This document shows positions 34,468 to 42,833 of a stretch of DNA of 64,000 bases, in pieces. The position numbers and the translations under genes are program-made. Under the pieces are notes generated by a model. It made no database searches. It was given only the letters and a program-made list of their open reading frames with translations, and had not been told where the DNA came from. Numbering within the stretch: the first letter of the stretch is position 1; every line of letters begins with the position of its first letter. Source of the stretch: Peribacillus deserti (GTDB lineage Bacteria; Bacillota; Bacilli; Bacillales; DSM-1321); NCBI RefSeq assembly GCF_002863585.1, contig NZ_PGUY01000048.1:1-64000 (forward strand), in the 5' to 3' direction.

Positions 34468-35538
34468 TTAATCGTCCGGAGGTTTACTGAATGACTGGCT
34501 TATCTTTTGCGAAAAATCATGAGGCTCATCCACTCTAATATGAATGGAGTTGACTTTTCTTCTTAATCCAAACACGGTATATGCTGTATATTCACGGTCC
34601 AACACCAATTCAAATTGTGGCGGCTCAGGAATGAAATCCTGAACAAACGCTTCAAATATCATGTTTTTTTCCTTCTTAGAATATTTGTCGGCCGGATTAA
34701 ATTTTCTGAAAGATGAAATGGCTGACACCGGTATTTCAATAAGGCCAGTCATTCCCACCTGAAAAACAACTTTTTCTTCACGGATCCAGATGGCAGAAGA
34801 TCTTACAGCCTGAATGTGCGCGATCAGAAACACTACAGAAAGGGCATTAAGACCCAAAACGACCCATGCCGCAATTTCATTCCATTGATGAAGCAGGAAA
34901 TGAAAGCCCGCTGTCTCCAACAGAATCGCATGGATGAGCATAATATGTAAAGCTATGAAACTCGTCTTCTTATGATAGGTAAAACCTGTGTTTTCTGCCC
35001 GATTTTTTTTCTGTGTCCACGAAAAGAAAGCATAGTGCCACATGGAAAGATCAAAGCTGATTAAATGAACAGCCTTGCTGTCTGAATAAACTTTAGTCAG
35101 AGAGGACTTTAAAGCGATAAGAAAAGAAGGTTCCTCAGATCGTACGGCTCGCCATACTCTTCCAAACTCTGGAAATCTTATCAGGATTCTTGCCAGCAGA
35201 TAGAATTCCATGCTGAAAAAAATGGCTTCTGATCCAATAACCATCCATTTAATAAAACCAAGATTCTGTCTGTATTCTGGAGGTATGACTAGCAGGGCTG
35301 AGCAATATCCCAAGAATACAAAAGCGAATAAGTACTTAATATCTGCCTTTTTCCTTAACCAGCAGAAGTAAATCAAGAGTGGAATCGTGATCATTAAGTC
35401 AAAAAATGAGCTTAACGCAGCGGGCTTTGGGACCGGCTGATAAACATCCGTCTTCCAAAGGGCGATATTAGCCACCAGTACAGCCATGATTAAAATCAAG
35501 AAGATCTTTTGTCTGCTTTTCCGTAAAGAAACCAGCAT
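34468..35538 (-). CDS. Polytopic membrane protein of unknown function
   Basis: 356 residues; AGGAGGTG upstream of ATG. About seven helices in two groups (15-35, 45-60, 68-85, 92-115; then after a soluble loop 200-220 and 225-255), followed by a cytoplasmic C-terminal part of about 100 residues with beta character (VVFQVGMTGLIEIPVSAISSF; FELVLDREYTAYTVFGL). That tail looks like a PH-like or bPH domain, judged only by alternation. No family recognised. Transcribed after mhqR on the same strand but separated by a terminator. Confidence 0.82.
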   Translation of the reverse strand: MLVSLRKSRQKIFLILIMAVLVANIALWKTDVYQPVPKPAALSSFFDLMITIPLLIYFCWLRKKADIKYLFAFVFLGYCSALLVIPPEYRQNLGFIKWMVIGSEAIFFSMEFYLLARILIRFPEFGRVWRAVRSEEPSFLIALKSSLTKVYSDSKAVHLISFDLSMWHYAFFSWTQKKNRAENTGFTYHKKTSFIALHIMLIHAILLETAGFHFLLHQWNEIAAWVVLGLNALSVVFLIAHIQAVRSSAIWIREEKVVFQVGMTGLIEIPVSAISSFRKFNPADKYSKKEKNMIFEAFVQDFIPEPPQFELVLDREYTAYTVFGLRRKVNSIHIRVDEPHDFSQKISQSFSKPPDD

Positions 35539-35588
35539 ATTTCACACCTCCTGCTTCCATTATATAAAAATTAGGAATATTTTCACAT

Positions 35589-35623
35589 AAAAAAAAAGCC
35601 TCATGATTCTTTCATGAGGCAGC
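35589..35623 (-). terminator. Terminator of the MarR-family gene
   Basis: On the minus strand GCCTCATGAAAG pairs with the ATCATGAGGC arm, followed by TTTTTTTTTATG. Confidence 0.9.
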
Positions 35624-35631
35624 TCAGCCTA

Positions 35632-36075
35632 TTATTTTTGATTGTCGGCATGTTTTCCAAGTTTTTTCAGTAATTCGATCGCTGTTTGTTTCTCTTCAGC
35701 CGATAAAATATTCATTAACTTATCGATCCCCTGCTCGTGTTCAGGAAAGACAGATTCAATAAAACGTTTTCCTTCTTCCGTGATTTGAGCATATGTAACA
35801 CGCCGGTCCGTCTTACATGCAACGCGGACTAAATAGTTTTTTTGTTCCAATTTATCTACCACATAAGTAATGCTTCCACTTGCAAGCAGAATTTTCCCGC
35901 CAATTTGCTGAAGCGGCTGGTCTCCTTTATGATATAGAAGCTCAAGTACAGCGAATTCAGTCGGATTCAATCCCTGCTGTGCAATGAATTTATTAACATG
36001 ATCATTTATAGCACGATGTGCCCTTGATAATACAATAAACATTTTTAGCGATTGCTGAATGCTTTCTTTACTCAC
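35632..36075 (-). CDS. mhqR: MhqR-like MarR-family repressor
   Basis: 147 residues from GTG 36075 (AAGGCGGTG upstream); the frame is open to TTG 36093. Winged-helix MarR protein: LNPTEFAVLELLYHKGD, QQIGGKILLASGSITYVVDKL as recognition helix, and a wing DRRVTYAQITEEG. Close to B. subtilis MhqR (YkvE) as I remember it, a sensor of quinones through a conserved Cys near the N-terminus; here the first 14 residues contain no Cys, and the only one I see is in VACKTDRR near residue 70. A palindrome resembling the MhqR operator lies 39 bases upstream, suggesting autoregulation. Confidence 0.82.
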   Translation of the reverse strand: MSKESIQQSLKMFIVLSRAHRAINDHVNKFIAQQGLNPTEFAVLELLYHKGDQPLQQIGGKILLASGSITYVVDKLEQKNYLVRVACKTDRRVTYAQITEEGKRFIESVFPEHEQGIDKLMNILSAEEKQTAIELLKKLGKHADNQK

Positions 36076-36113
36076 GCATTTCACCGCCTTCAAAAAATAT
36101 AATAAATTTCGAT

Positions 36114-36131
36114 TATCTCGAATTCAAGACT
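36114..36131. promoter_or_regulatory. MhqR-type operator
   Basis: TATCTCGAATTCAAGACT agrees at 15 of 18 positions with TATCTCGAATTCGAGATA, the palindrome I recall for MhqR targets. It lies between the mhqR-like gene and the divergent MFS gene, nearer to mhqR. Confidence 0.6.
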
Positions 36132-36330
36132 TATTATAAAAAACTTGTCTCTGTTTGTCAAATGGCCATTACTTTTTAAAAATAGTTAGGTTTATTAAAT
36201 ATTCAAAATTCGGATATTTCGATATAATATTGATTATTGATACAGAACTATTCATTTCGTTTATCCAGAAATACTTCCGACAATCAGGCTTTTGAGCACT
36301 TTGGCAAAGCCGCCTAAAAAGGAGACAGTT

Positions 36331-37560
36331 ATGAACACCATCGCAGCAAATATTAAACGCCAGCCAGCCAATCAGCCGCAAACTCTTTATAAAATACTCA
36401 TTATCTTGGGTCTTTGCCATTTATTAAATGATTCCCTGCAGGCTGTTGTACCGGCTATGTTCCCTATCCTGCAAAAATCCATGTCATTAAGCTACACCCA
36501 GCTAGGAATCATAGCTTTCGCACTTAATATGGTTTCTTCCATTATGCAGCCCATTGTCGGCTGGTATACAGATAAAAAGCCTATGCCATTTGCTCTCCCT
36601 ATCGGACTGACAAGCACTTTGATTGGTATCATTCTTCTTGCCTTGGTGCCAAGCTACACCCTGGTAATCCTGTCTGTTATGTTGATCGGTATCGGTTCAG
36701 CCATTTTCCATCCTGAAGGTTCGAGGGTAGCCTATATGGCTGCAGGAACGAAAAGGGGCCTTGCTCAATCCATTTATCAGGTAGGCGGCAATACCGGACA
36801 GGCGCTGGCTCCTCTGATTACGGCTCTTGTGCTGGTGCCGCTGGGACAGATCGGCGGTCTCTGGTTTGCTCCAGTCGCCCTTACAGCAGTATTGATGCTT
36901 GCGTATATAGCAAACTGGTATACAAGCCAGCTGTCCTTAAATCGCAAGAAGAAAATTCATAGTTCTTCAGAAACTAAACCATTGACGAAAAAAATTTGGA
37001 TGGCACTTGCAATACTGCTCTTTTTAATTTTTGCCCGTTCATGGTATATCTCTTGTATGACCAATTTTTATGCCTTTTATCTGATTGATAATTATAGTTT
37101 CAGCATAAGAGAATCCCAGATTTATATTTTTGCCTTTTTAGCTGCGGGAGCACTTGGAACATTTTTTGGCGGCCCTTTGGCTGACCGGTTCGGCAGAAGG
37201 AATGTCATCCTGGCATCCATACTCGGCAGCGCACCGCTGACCATTCTTCTTCCTTATGCTCCTGCACCATTAGCCTTTGTCATGCTCTTATTGACCGGCT
37301 TTGTCCTTATGGCAAGCTTTTCAGTAATGGTCGTATATGCACAGGAATTAGTGCCTGGTAAAGTCGGGACCATGGCAGGGCTGACCGTAGGGCTGGCGTT
37401 TGGAATGGGGGCAATGGGTTCAGTCGCACTCGGCTCCTTTGCAGATGCTGCCGGAATGCCGCTAACAATCAAATTGGTGGGAATGCTTCCCCTGCTTGGG
37501 TTATTGGGCCTTTTCCTTCCATCTGACTTGAACTGGAGGATTGGACAAAGGGAAGTATAA
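36331..37560 (+). CDS. MFS exporter, fosmidomycin-resistance (Fsr) type
   Basis: 409 residues from ATG 36331, seven bases after AAGGAG; codons before it lack a ribosome site. Twelve predicted helices; the early LCHLLNDSLQAVVPAMFPIL and the SAIFHPEGSRVAYMA segment near 130 are typical of the Fsr group. Family members export fosmidomycin and other small antimicrobials with proton antiport; specificity is not established here. It is divergent from the MhqR-like repressor with a 255-bp gap, so shared control is possible. Confidence 0.87.
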   Translation: MNTIAANIKRQPANQPQTLYKILIILGLCHLLNDSLQAVVPAMFPILQKSMSLSYTQLGIIAFALNMVSSIMQPIVGWYTDKKPMPFALPIGLTSTLIGIILLALVPSYTLVILSVMLIGIGSAIFHPEGSRVAYMAAGTKRGLAQSIYQVGGNTGQALAPLITALVLVPLGQIGGLWFAPVALTAVLMLAYIANWYTSQLSLNRKKKIHSSSETKPLTKKIWMALAILLFLIFARSWYISCMTNFYAFYLIDNYSFSIRESQIYIFAFLAAGALGTFFGGPLADRFGRRNVILASILGSAPLTILLPYAPAPLAFVMLLLTGFVLMASFSVMVVYAQELVPGKVGTMAGLTVGLAFGMGAMGSVALGSFADAAGMPLTIKLVGMLPLLGLLGLFLPSDLNWRIGQREV

Positions 37561-37565
37561 TCTCT

Positions 37566-37600
37566 AAGGACTGACTGCTAAGGGCAGCCAGTCCTTTTTT
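37566..37600 (+). terminator. Terminator of the MFS gene
   Basis: AAGGACTGACTGC pairs with GCAGCCAGTCCTT and is followed by TTTTTAC. Confidence 0.88.
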
Positions 37601-37681
37601 ACATTTTTTGAAATATTCATTCTCTTTATTATCCATTCTACATATACTGAGAGTAAATTTAATCTGAAAGGAGTGAATACC

Positions 37682-38026
37682 ATGACATTATTTCCTGGGT
37701 ATGGCTACAGGGAATTTTATCAAAGACCACTTCTTCCCATGGGTAAAAAAGACAAAGCATCCTGCCACAGTCTGAACGATATAACATCTACTCATTGGCT
37801 GATTGCTTTACAGGGTTTTCCCAAAGAACCTTCATCTGATTTCTACCACTGGAATATATTAGTCTTCCCCACAAATGAAAGCGGTTCCTTTACTTATAAA
37901 AAACCATACTACGTTTCTGAATCCTTTTCCTCCTTCCACCAGGCTTATGACTATTCGAAAAGTCTTGCGGACAGTGCAGTAAATGACATGATCACATCAC
38001 GGCAGCTAACAGAAAGAATCAGCTAA
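37682..38026 (+). CDS. 114-residue protein of unknown function
   Basis: ATG 37682 is eight bases after AAAGGAG; a GTG three codons earlier overlaps that site. Soluble and aromatic-rich: MTLFPGYGYREFYQRPL, THWLIALQGFPKEPSSDFYHW, a central KPYYVSESFSSFHQAYDYSK and a polar tail. No family recognised. Own terminator downstream, so probably monocistronic. Confidence 0.75.
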   Translation: MTLFPGYGYREFYQRPLLPMGKKDKASCHSLNDITSTHWLIALQGFPKEPSSDFYHWNILVFPTNESGSFTYKKPYYVSESFSSFHQAYDYSKSLADSAVNDMITSRQLTERIS

Positions 38027-38032
38027 AAAAGC

Positions 38033-38066
38033 AGAGAAAGCAACAGGCTTCACCTTTCTCTTTTTT
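38033..38066 (+). terminator. Terminator of the 114-residue gene
   Basis: GAGAAAG (38034-38040) pairs with CTTTCTC (38054-38060), followed by TTTTTTA. A second hairpin with T-run (CTCCTTTCTA / TAGAAAAGGA, TTTTTTA) follows at about 38106-38138. Confidence 0.8.
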
Positions 38067-38138
38067 ACCAGTCTTTGTGAATAAAACTACATAATGTTTA
38101 AAGCAGCTCCTTTCTAAAAATAGAAAAGGAACTTTTTT

Positions 38139-38487
38139 ATGTTTTGGCTGCATTTGATGGATGATCAGCCGATTGAGCTGTAGCTTTATTATGCAATGTT
38201 GCCTGTTTTTATAAACTGGCATTGAGTGTGCACAACCTACTTACAGCATGTACCAAAAGCCTGCCTACATTCTCCTTTATTGCCCGCATAAACGAAAAGC
38301 TGCCCTCATTTCTCCTTTTTCGCTCGCACTAAAAATCTTGTCCTAATTTCTCCTTTTTGCCCGCAAACCGGAAAGTATTGTCCGCAACGCAATTTTGTTC
38401 GCAAACTCACCCTTCCCAGCTGCTGAACCATCACCTTTGTAATAAGGTTTTCAGAGCGCGCCCCTTCCCCGTAATATAACTTACATA
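38139..38487. other. Gene-free interval between convergent genes, containing array G
   Basis: Between the second hairpin (to 38138) and the fixX terminator (38488). Array G fills 38263-38403; the remaining bases show no gene or RNA signature. Confidence 0.4.
38263..38403 (-). repeat. Phased array G: alternating ATGCGGGC and ATGAGGGC cores
   Basis: On the minus strand, units such as TTTATGCGGGC and GAAATGAGGGC alternate. Plus-strand core positions are 38263, 38283, 38303, 38323, 38341, 38360, 38381 and 38398 (steps 20,20,20,18,19,21,17). A TCTCCTTT element recurs every two units (38271, 38311, 38349). Less regular than A-E. Confidence 0.65.
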
Positions 38488-38522
38488 TAAAAAAGCCGAT
38501 CAGTCAAAGACTAATCAGCCGT
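38488..38522 (-). terminator. Terminator of the fixABCX operon
   Basis: On the minus strand CGGCTGATTAGTC pairs with GACTGATCGGC and continues TTTTTTATATG. Confidence 0.9.
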
Positions 38523-38553
38523 TTCGGGTAATCCACCAAATGGTTCATTGCTT

Positions 38554-38835
38554 TTATGCCAGCCTGAAGACAATTCCGTGTCCACCCTTAGGATATTCCC
38601 ATTTGATATTTTGATAAGGGCATCCGATCCGGCAGCTGCCGCATTCGTGGCAGCCTTCATAACCTACTTGCATCCTTATTTCTTCCCACTTATATACTTC
38701 TGCAGGGCAAAAGAGTGTACATAATTTATCGGGGCAGTGTGTTAAGCAAACATCATGGTCCAGTACGGTCAGATGTGATTTTTTGTCGGCCTTGAAGCGA
38801 ACCAGATACTGTTTTTCTTCTATGCTGCCAGTCAT
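38554..38835 (-). CDS. fixX: FixX ferredoxin-like protein
   Basis: 93 residues from ATG 38835, just past the fixC stop; the frame extends to a GTG at 38856. Two cysteine clusters (CLTHCPDKLCTLFC and GCHECGSCRIGCPYQN) fit FixX, which passes electrons between the ETF-QO-like FixC and quinone. The C-terminal YPKGGHGIVFRLA is typical. Last gene of the operon. Confidence 0.92.
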   Translation of the reverse strand: MTGSIEEKQYLVRFKADKKSHLTVLDHDVCLTHCPDKLCTLFCPAEVYKWEEIRMQVGYEGCHECGSCRIGCPYQNIKWEYPKGGHGIVFRLA

Positions 38836-38837
38836 CG

Positions 38838-40133
38838 TTATTTCACCGCTTTCCACGCTTTATATACATCTTTGATGAGTTTGATGGTGCCTCGTTCAGA
38901 GGTCATCGTTTTAATGATTTGTTTTTGTTTGTCTTTTTTAGAGGTTCCGTCTACTGTGAAGAATTTGCTTGCAGCACGATTTAGCATAGGAACATAATCG
39001 CGCAGGAATTGTGGATTATTTTCAAACGTATGTGTGGCATCTTTATATTTCTTCAAATCTTTTATGATAAAACTATTGTATAGCTTATCTTTATATTCCT
39101 TTAACGTATCGAGGCTGAAGTCGCCCTTTTTCTTTGCTTCTACAATCGTTTCTGCCGCCATTTTACCGGATGCCATCGCCATATTGGAGCCTTCCCTGTG
39201 GATGGCATTAACGAGCTGTGCAGCATCGCCGACCACAAGCACCCCATTTCCTGCGACTTTTGGGACTGAATGGTATCCTCCTTCCGGAATTAAATGCGCC
39301 AGATACTCTGCTGCTTCACCTCCTTCAATCAAGGGCTTCACCATTGGATGTGTCTTCAAATAATCCAGCAGATCATATGGTTTCATCCTGGCTTTAATCA
39401 TGCTCGACAGAGTAGTTCCTACTCCAATATTGACACTCTCTTTGTTGGTATAAATAAAAGCAGTTCCTAAATTTCCTTTCGTAGAGTCGCCAAATATCTC
39501 GATTGTGCACCCCTGGTTTTCAGAAAGATTGAACCTCTCATTGATTTTATCTTTGGAAAGATTAATTACTTCCATGACCGTTAAGGCCACTTCATCGGGG
39601 CGGAACTCTTTATGAAATCCTAATTGCTTTCCAAGCAGCGAGTTTACACCATCAGCGAGGACGGTTACGTCTGCATATACATCTCCGTCAGGGCGGTCCG
39701 TTCTTATTCCAACTACCTTACCATCTTCCACAATACATTCATTGGCAACGGTTTCATTTATGAGCAGGACTCCGGCTTCTACTCCTTTGCCTGCAAACCA
39801 TTGGTCGAATTTCGCCCTTAATACGGTGAAATTATTATAAGGTTCCTGCGCCCATTCCAGCCCTTTGTAACCAAACGTCACCGTCGATTCTTTATCCATC
39901 ATCCAAATCCGCTGTTCGATGACCGGGCGCTCAAGGGGTGCTTCCTTCCAAAATTCCGGGATGACTTCCTCCATTTGTTTTCGGTACAGCACTCCGCCCA
40001 TAACATTCTTGCTGCCGGGATATTCTCCTCTTTCAATTTGCAGGACTTTTAATCCGTTCTTTGCACAAGTATATGCGCAAGAGGTGCCTGCCGGGCCTGC
40101 ACCAACCACAATTACATCAAATTTTTCAGGCAT
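38838..40133 (-). CDS. fixC: FixC, FAD-dependent ETF:quinone-oxidoreductase-like protein
   Basis: 431 residues. N-terminal FAD fold VVGAGPAGTSCAYTCAKNG, GVLYRKQM and a GDAAQLVNAIHREGSNMAMASG loop near 315 typical of FixC/ETF-QO. It takes electrons from FixAB and delivers them to quinone with FixX. The start overlaps the fixB end by 8 bp and fixX follows at once. The C-terminal basic segment may associate with the membrane. Confidence 0.93.
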   Translation of the reverse strand: MPEKFDVIVVGAGPAGTSCAYTCAKNGLKVLQIERGEYPGSKNVMGGVLYRKQMEEVIPEFWKEAPLERPVIEQRIWMMDKESTVTFGYKGLEWAQEPYNNFTVLRAKFDQWFAGKGVEAGVLLINETVANECIVEDGKVVGIRTDRPDGDVYADVTVLADGVNSLLGKQLGFHKEFRPDEVALTVMEVINLSKDKINERFNLSENQGCTIEIFGDSTKGNLGTAFIYTNKESVNIGVGTTLSSMIKARMKPYDLLDYLKTHPMVKPLIEGGEAAEYLAHLIPEGGYHSVPKVAGNGVLVVGDAAQLVNAIHREGSNMAMASGKMAAETIVEAKKKGDFSLDTLKEYKDKLYNSFIIKDLKKYKDATHTFENNPQFLRDYVPMLNRAASKFFTVDGTSKKDKQKQIIKTMTSERGTIKLIKDVYKAWKAVK

Positions 40134-41187
40134 GAGTCACTTCACCGCCTTTTTCATGAAAAGCCTCTTTAAACTGCTTGATTAAAATCGGAAGGACTTC
40201 AAGGGCATCCCCGACAATACCGTATGTGCTGACACCAAAAATCGGAGCGTTGGGATCTTTATTGATTGCAATTATGATTTCAGAGTTCTTCATCCCCACT
40301 AGATGCTGAATTGCGCCGGAAATACCTATGGCAAAATAAATTTTTGGAGTCACTGTTTCTCCAGTCTGGCCAATTTGATGATCATGGCTAAGCCAGCCTG
40401 CTTCCACCACATCCCTCGTACCACCTACCCCTGCCCCCAGCAGGCCTGCAAGCTCATGGATCAGCCCAAAGTTCCTTTCATCTCCCATTCCTTTGCCGCC
40501 GCAGACGATAATATGAGCATCCGCCAGACTCTTTTTTGTTACGTCTTTCACAATTTCTAGTACCTTTGTTCTCATATCTTCTTCACGGATTTCTAACGAT
40601 TCTTCAATCACTCTGCCTGTTCTGGCTGTATCCCGCTCGAGGGCTTTCATTACTTTTGGACGGACCGTCGCCATTTGAGGACGGTGTTTCTTACATAGAA
40701 TGGTTGCCATGATATTCCCGCCAAAAGCCGGCCTGCTTGCTTCAAGCAGCCTTTTTTCCACCTCTACATCAAGCATGGTCGTATCGGCGGTCAAGCCGGT
40801 ACTTAAATCGGTTGCCACTGCGCTTGCTACGTCTTTTCCATTCGGAGTCGCTCCATATAAGAAGATTTCCGGTTTATATTTCTCTGCCAGCAGAATGACA
40901 CCCTTCATATATGATTCAGTCCGATATTGTTTTAACACAGGACTCTCAACTACATACACTTCGTCAGCACCATAAAAAATAATTTCCTCTGCCAGTTCCC
41001 GAACATTGTCCCCCAAGAGTATGCCTGCCAGCGGTACTTCAAGCTTATCAGCAAGCTTTCTGCCAGCGCCCAGCAATTCTAAAGAAACACCTTCTATCAC
41101 ACCTTCATTTTGCTCAACATACACCCATACTCCCCGGTTATCCAGCATTAAAGGTCCACGTCCTTCCTGACTTTTCCCGTTACTCAA
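40126..41187 (-). CDS. fixB: FixB, electron-transfer flavoprotein alpha subunit
   Basis: 353 residues. N-terminal part with VWVYVEQNEGVIEGVSLELL and a C-terminal FAD-binding domain (TARTGRVIEESL, ADAHIIVCGGKGMGD, IGQTGETVTPKIYFAIGISGAIQHLVGM, INKDPNAPIF). The extended N-terminus and partnership with FixC/FixX mark the Fix-type rather than the standard beta-oxidation ETF. ATGA overlap with fixA. Confidence 0.93.
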   Translation of the reverse strand: MSNGKSQEGRGPLMLDNRGVWVYVEQNEGVIEGVSLELLGAGRKLADKLEVPLAGILLGDNVRELAEEIIFYGADEVYVVESPVLKQYRTESYMKGVILLAEKYKPEIFLYGATPNGKDVASAVATDLSTGLTADTTMLDVEVEKRLLEASRPAFGGNIMATILCKKHRPQMATVRPKVMKALERDTARTGRVIEESLEIREEDMRTKVLEIVKDVTKKSLADAHIIVCGGKGMGDERNFGLIHELAGLLGAGVGGTRDVVEAGWLSHDHQIGQTGETVTPKIYFAIGISGAIQHLVGMKNSEIIIAINKDPNAPIFGVSTYGIVGDALEVLPILIKQFKEAFHEKGGEVTHA

Positions 41188-41999
41188 TTGACGGAAAATA
41201 GCTCTTTATTTTGCAGAAGAATATCAATGATCTGTTTGGCTTGATCATCTGCATTCCCATCCAGCATATGACCCCCTTCAGGTTTAGGCGGAGTAAACAT
41301 TTTACCAACGATGGTTGGAGAGCCTTTTAGACCTAACTGTGTTCTGTCGACATCTTCCAAGTCACTGACAGCCCAGATGATCGGTGTATACCTGGCTGCT
41401 TTTATCATATTTGGAAGAGGAGAATACGCAATATCATTGATTTCCTTTTCCACTGTCAATAGGCAGGGCATCTCTGTTTCGATCAATTCATATCCGTTAA
41501 TAATTTTCCTCTTAATTTTTACTCTTCTCGTATCCTTGTTAATATCACTTACTTCTATTACATTCGTGACAGGAGGGATATCCAGCCTCCTTGCAATGCC
41601 TGGTCCTACTTGTCCTGTGTCTCCGTCTATCGCGTGTTTCCCGCAAATGATTAAATCGATCGGTTTTTCTTTGGAAATCCGGTCCAGCGCCTTGGAAAGA
41701 GCGTAGCTTGTCGCGAGGGTATCAGCCCCTGCGAAAGCCCGGTCGGTGATTAAATAGCCTCTATCCGCCCCAATTTCTACGCTTTTTTTTATAATATCCA
41801 CTGCCTGGGGAGGACCCATGGAAAGAACAGAGATTTCTCCACCCGCAGCTTCTTTGATCGATACGGCTGTCTGCACGGCATGGGCATCATAAGGATTGAG
41901 GATCGCCGGGGCGCTGCGGCGGTCTAACGTATTGGTTTTAGGGTTTATTTTTATGATTTTTGTATCCGGAACCTGTTTCACGCAAACCACAATATGCAT
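41184..41999 (-). CDS. fixA: FixA, electron-transfer flavoprotein beta subunit
   Basis: 271 residues. ETF-beta pattern: MHIVVCVKQVPDT, NPYDAHAVQTAV, ISVLSMGPPQAVDIIKKS, ICGKHAIDGDTGQVGPGIARRL and a late VEKEINDIAYSP. With FixB it forms the flavin heterodimer; in nitrogen fixers FixAB with FixCX bifurcates electrons from NADH to quinone and ferredoxin. No nif gene is in the window. First gene of fixABCX; ribosome site AGGAG upstream. Confidence 0.93.
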   Translation of the reverse strand: MHIVVCVKQVPDTKIIKINPKTNTLDRRSAPAILNPYDAHAVQTAVSIKEAAGGEISVLSMGPPQAVDIIKKSVEIGADRGYLITDRAFAGADTLATSYALSKALDRISKEKPIDLIICGKHAIDGDTGQVGPGIARRLDIPPVTNVIEVSDINKDTRRVKIKRKIINGYELIETEMPCLLTVEKEINDIAYSPLPNMIKAARYTPIIWAVSDLEDVDRTQLGLKGSPTIVGKMFTPPKPEGGHMLDGNADDQAKQIIDILLQNKELFSVN

Positions 42000-42186
42000 G
42001 GATGAGTTTCACTCCTAACTGATGGAAATAAAAACAGCATGTTTATTTCTCTTGTTCTATTCTCTATATATGACATGCCTAAATGTTATATTCCTTCTAC
42101 AAGTACGAGGGCTAGTACACTTCAAAGGTAGGTACATCCGGCAGCTGACTACCGTTTAAATATTACTTGCATCATATAACATCCTT
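42000..42186. other. fixA upstream region
   Basis: 5' region of the fix operon. AT-rich with no clear promoter assigned. Array E begins at 42187. Confidence 0.35.
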
Positions 42187-42280
42187 TATGAGTGGTAATT
42201 GGACAATTAAGAGGGTGAATTTAAAATTATGAGGGAGTAGTTGATTTATATGAGGGGTAAAACGGAATTTATGAGGGCTA
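42187..42280 (+). repeat. Phased array E1: TATGAGGGG-type cores, first block
   Basis: Cores at 42187 (TATGAGTGG), 42208 (TAAGAGGG), 42228, 42249 and 42270: steps 21,20,21,21. The second unit carries TTAAGAG instead of TATGAG, exactly as in the second unit of block E2, so the blocks are copies of one another. Confidence 0.8.
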
Positions 42281-42475
42281 CGAACATTTGAAGCCTATAA
42301 CCAAATACTTGCATGGTATAAGAGGAATATTGGATAAAAATATTACACTAACCCGGACTGTGGTAAAAACAGAAATGGACATTTTTAAATGAGTTTTTTG
42401 TAACGGACCTAGAATTTAATCCATTACACGGAAACAATCATAATTTAGCTTTGAAGGCCCGGAATCCGGTTTGAT
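42281..42475. other. Interval between array blocks E1 and E2
   Basis: About 195 bases with degenerate array-like remnants (for example TATAAGAGG at about 42317) and no gene. Confidence 0.35.
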
Positions 42476-42727
42476 TATGAGGGGTAAGCGGACTATTAAG
42501 ATGGTAAATTGAAATTTATGAGGGGTAAGCGGATTTTTATGTGGGGTAAACCGGTATTTATGAGGGGTAATCGGATTTTTATGTGGGGTTAACCGGTATT
42601 TATGAGGGGTAATCGGATTTTTATGTGGGGTAAACCGGTATTTATGAGGGTAATCGGATTTTTATGTGGGGGAAACCAAAATATATGAGGATTTAAAGAT
42701 TTTATGGGATTGCCGCTTTTTATGGAT
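42476..42727 (+). repeat. Phased array E2: TATGAGGGG / TATGTGGGG doublets
   Basis: Cores at 42476, 42497, 42517, 42538, 42559, 42580, 42601, 42622, 42643, 42663, 42684, 42703 and 42721: steps 21,20,21,21,21,21,21,21,20,21,19,18. From 42538 on, TATGAGGGG and TATGTGGGG alternate, giving a 42-bp higher-order unit repeated about three times. Confidence 0.9.
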
Positions 42728-42800
42728 TACCAGCTATCCGTACTATCCCATTATCGTTTATAGACACCTATTTTGACAGCTTAAAAACAACAAATAAAGA

Positions 42801-42829
42801 GGACAAAACCATCAAGTTTCATCCTCCTT
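42801..42829 (-). terminator. Terminator of the ggt/chromate-transporter genes
   Basis: On the minus strand GAGGATGAAAC pairs with GTTTTGTCCTC and runs into TTTATTTG, five bases after the stop. Confidence 0.75.
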
Positions 42830-42833
42830 ATGA

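Noticed and set aside
42187-42727. CRISPR array
   Set aside because: Units are only 20-21 bp with no constant repeat of 28-37 bp plus unique spacers, and no cas gene is in the window.
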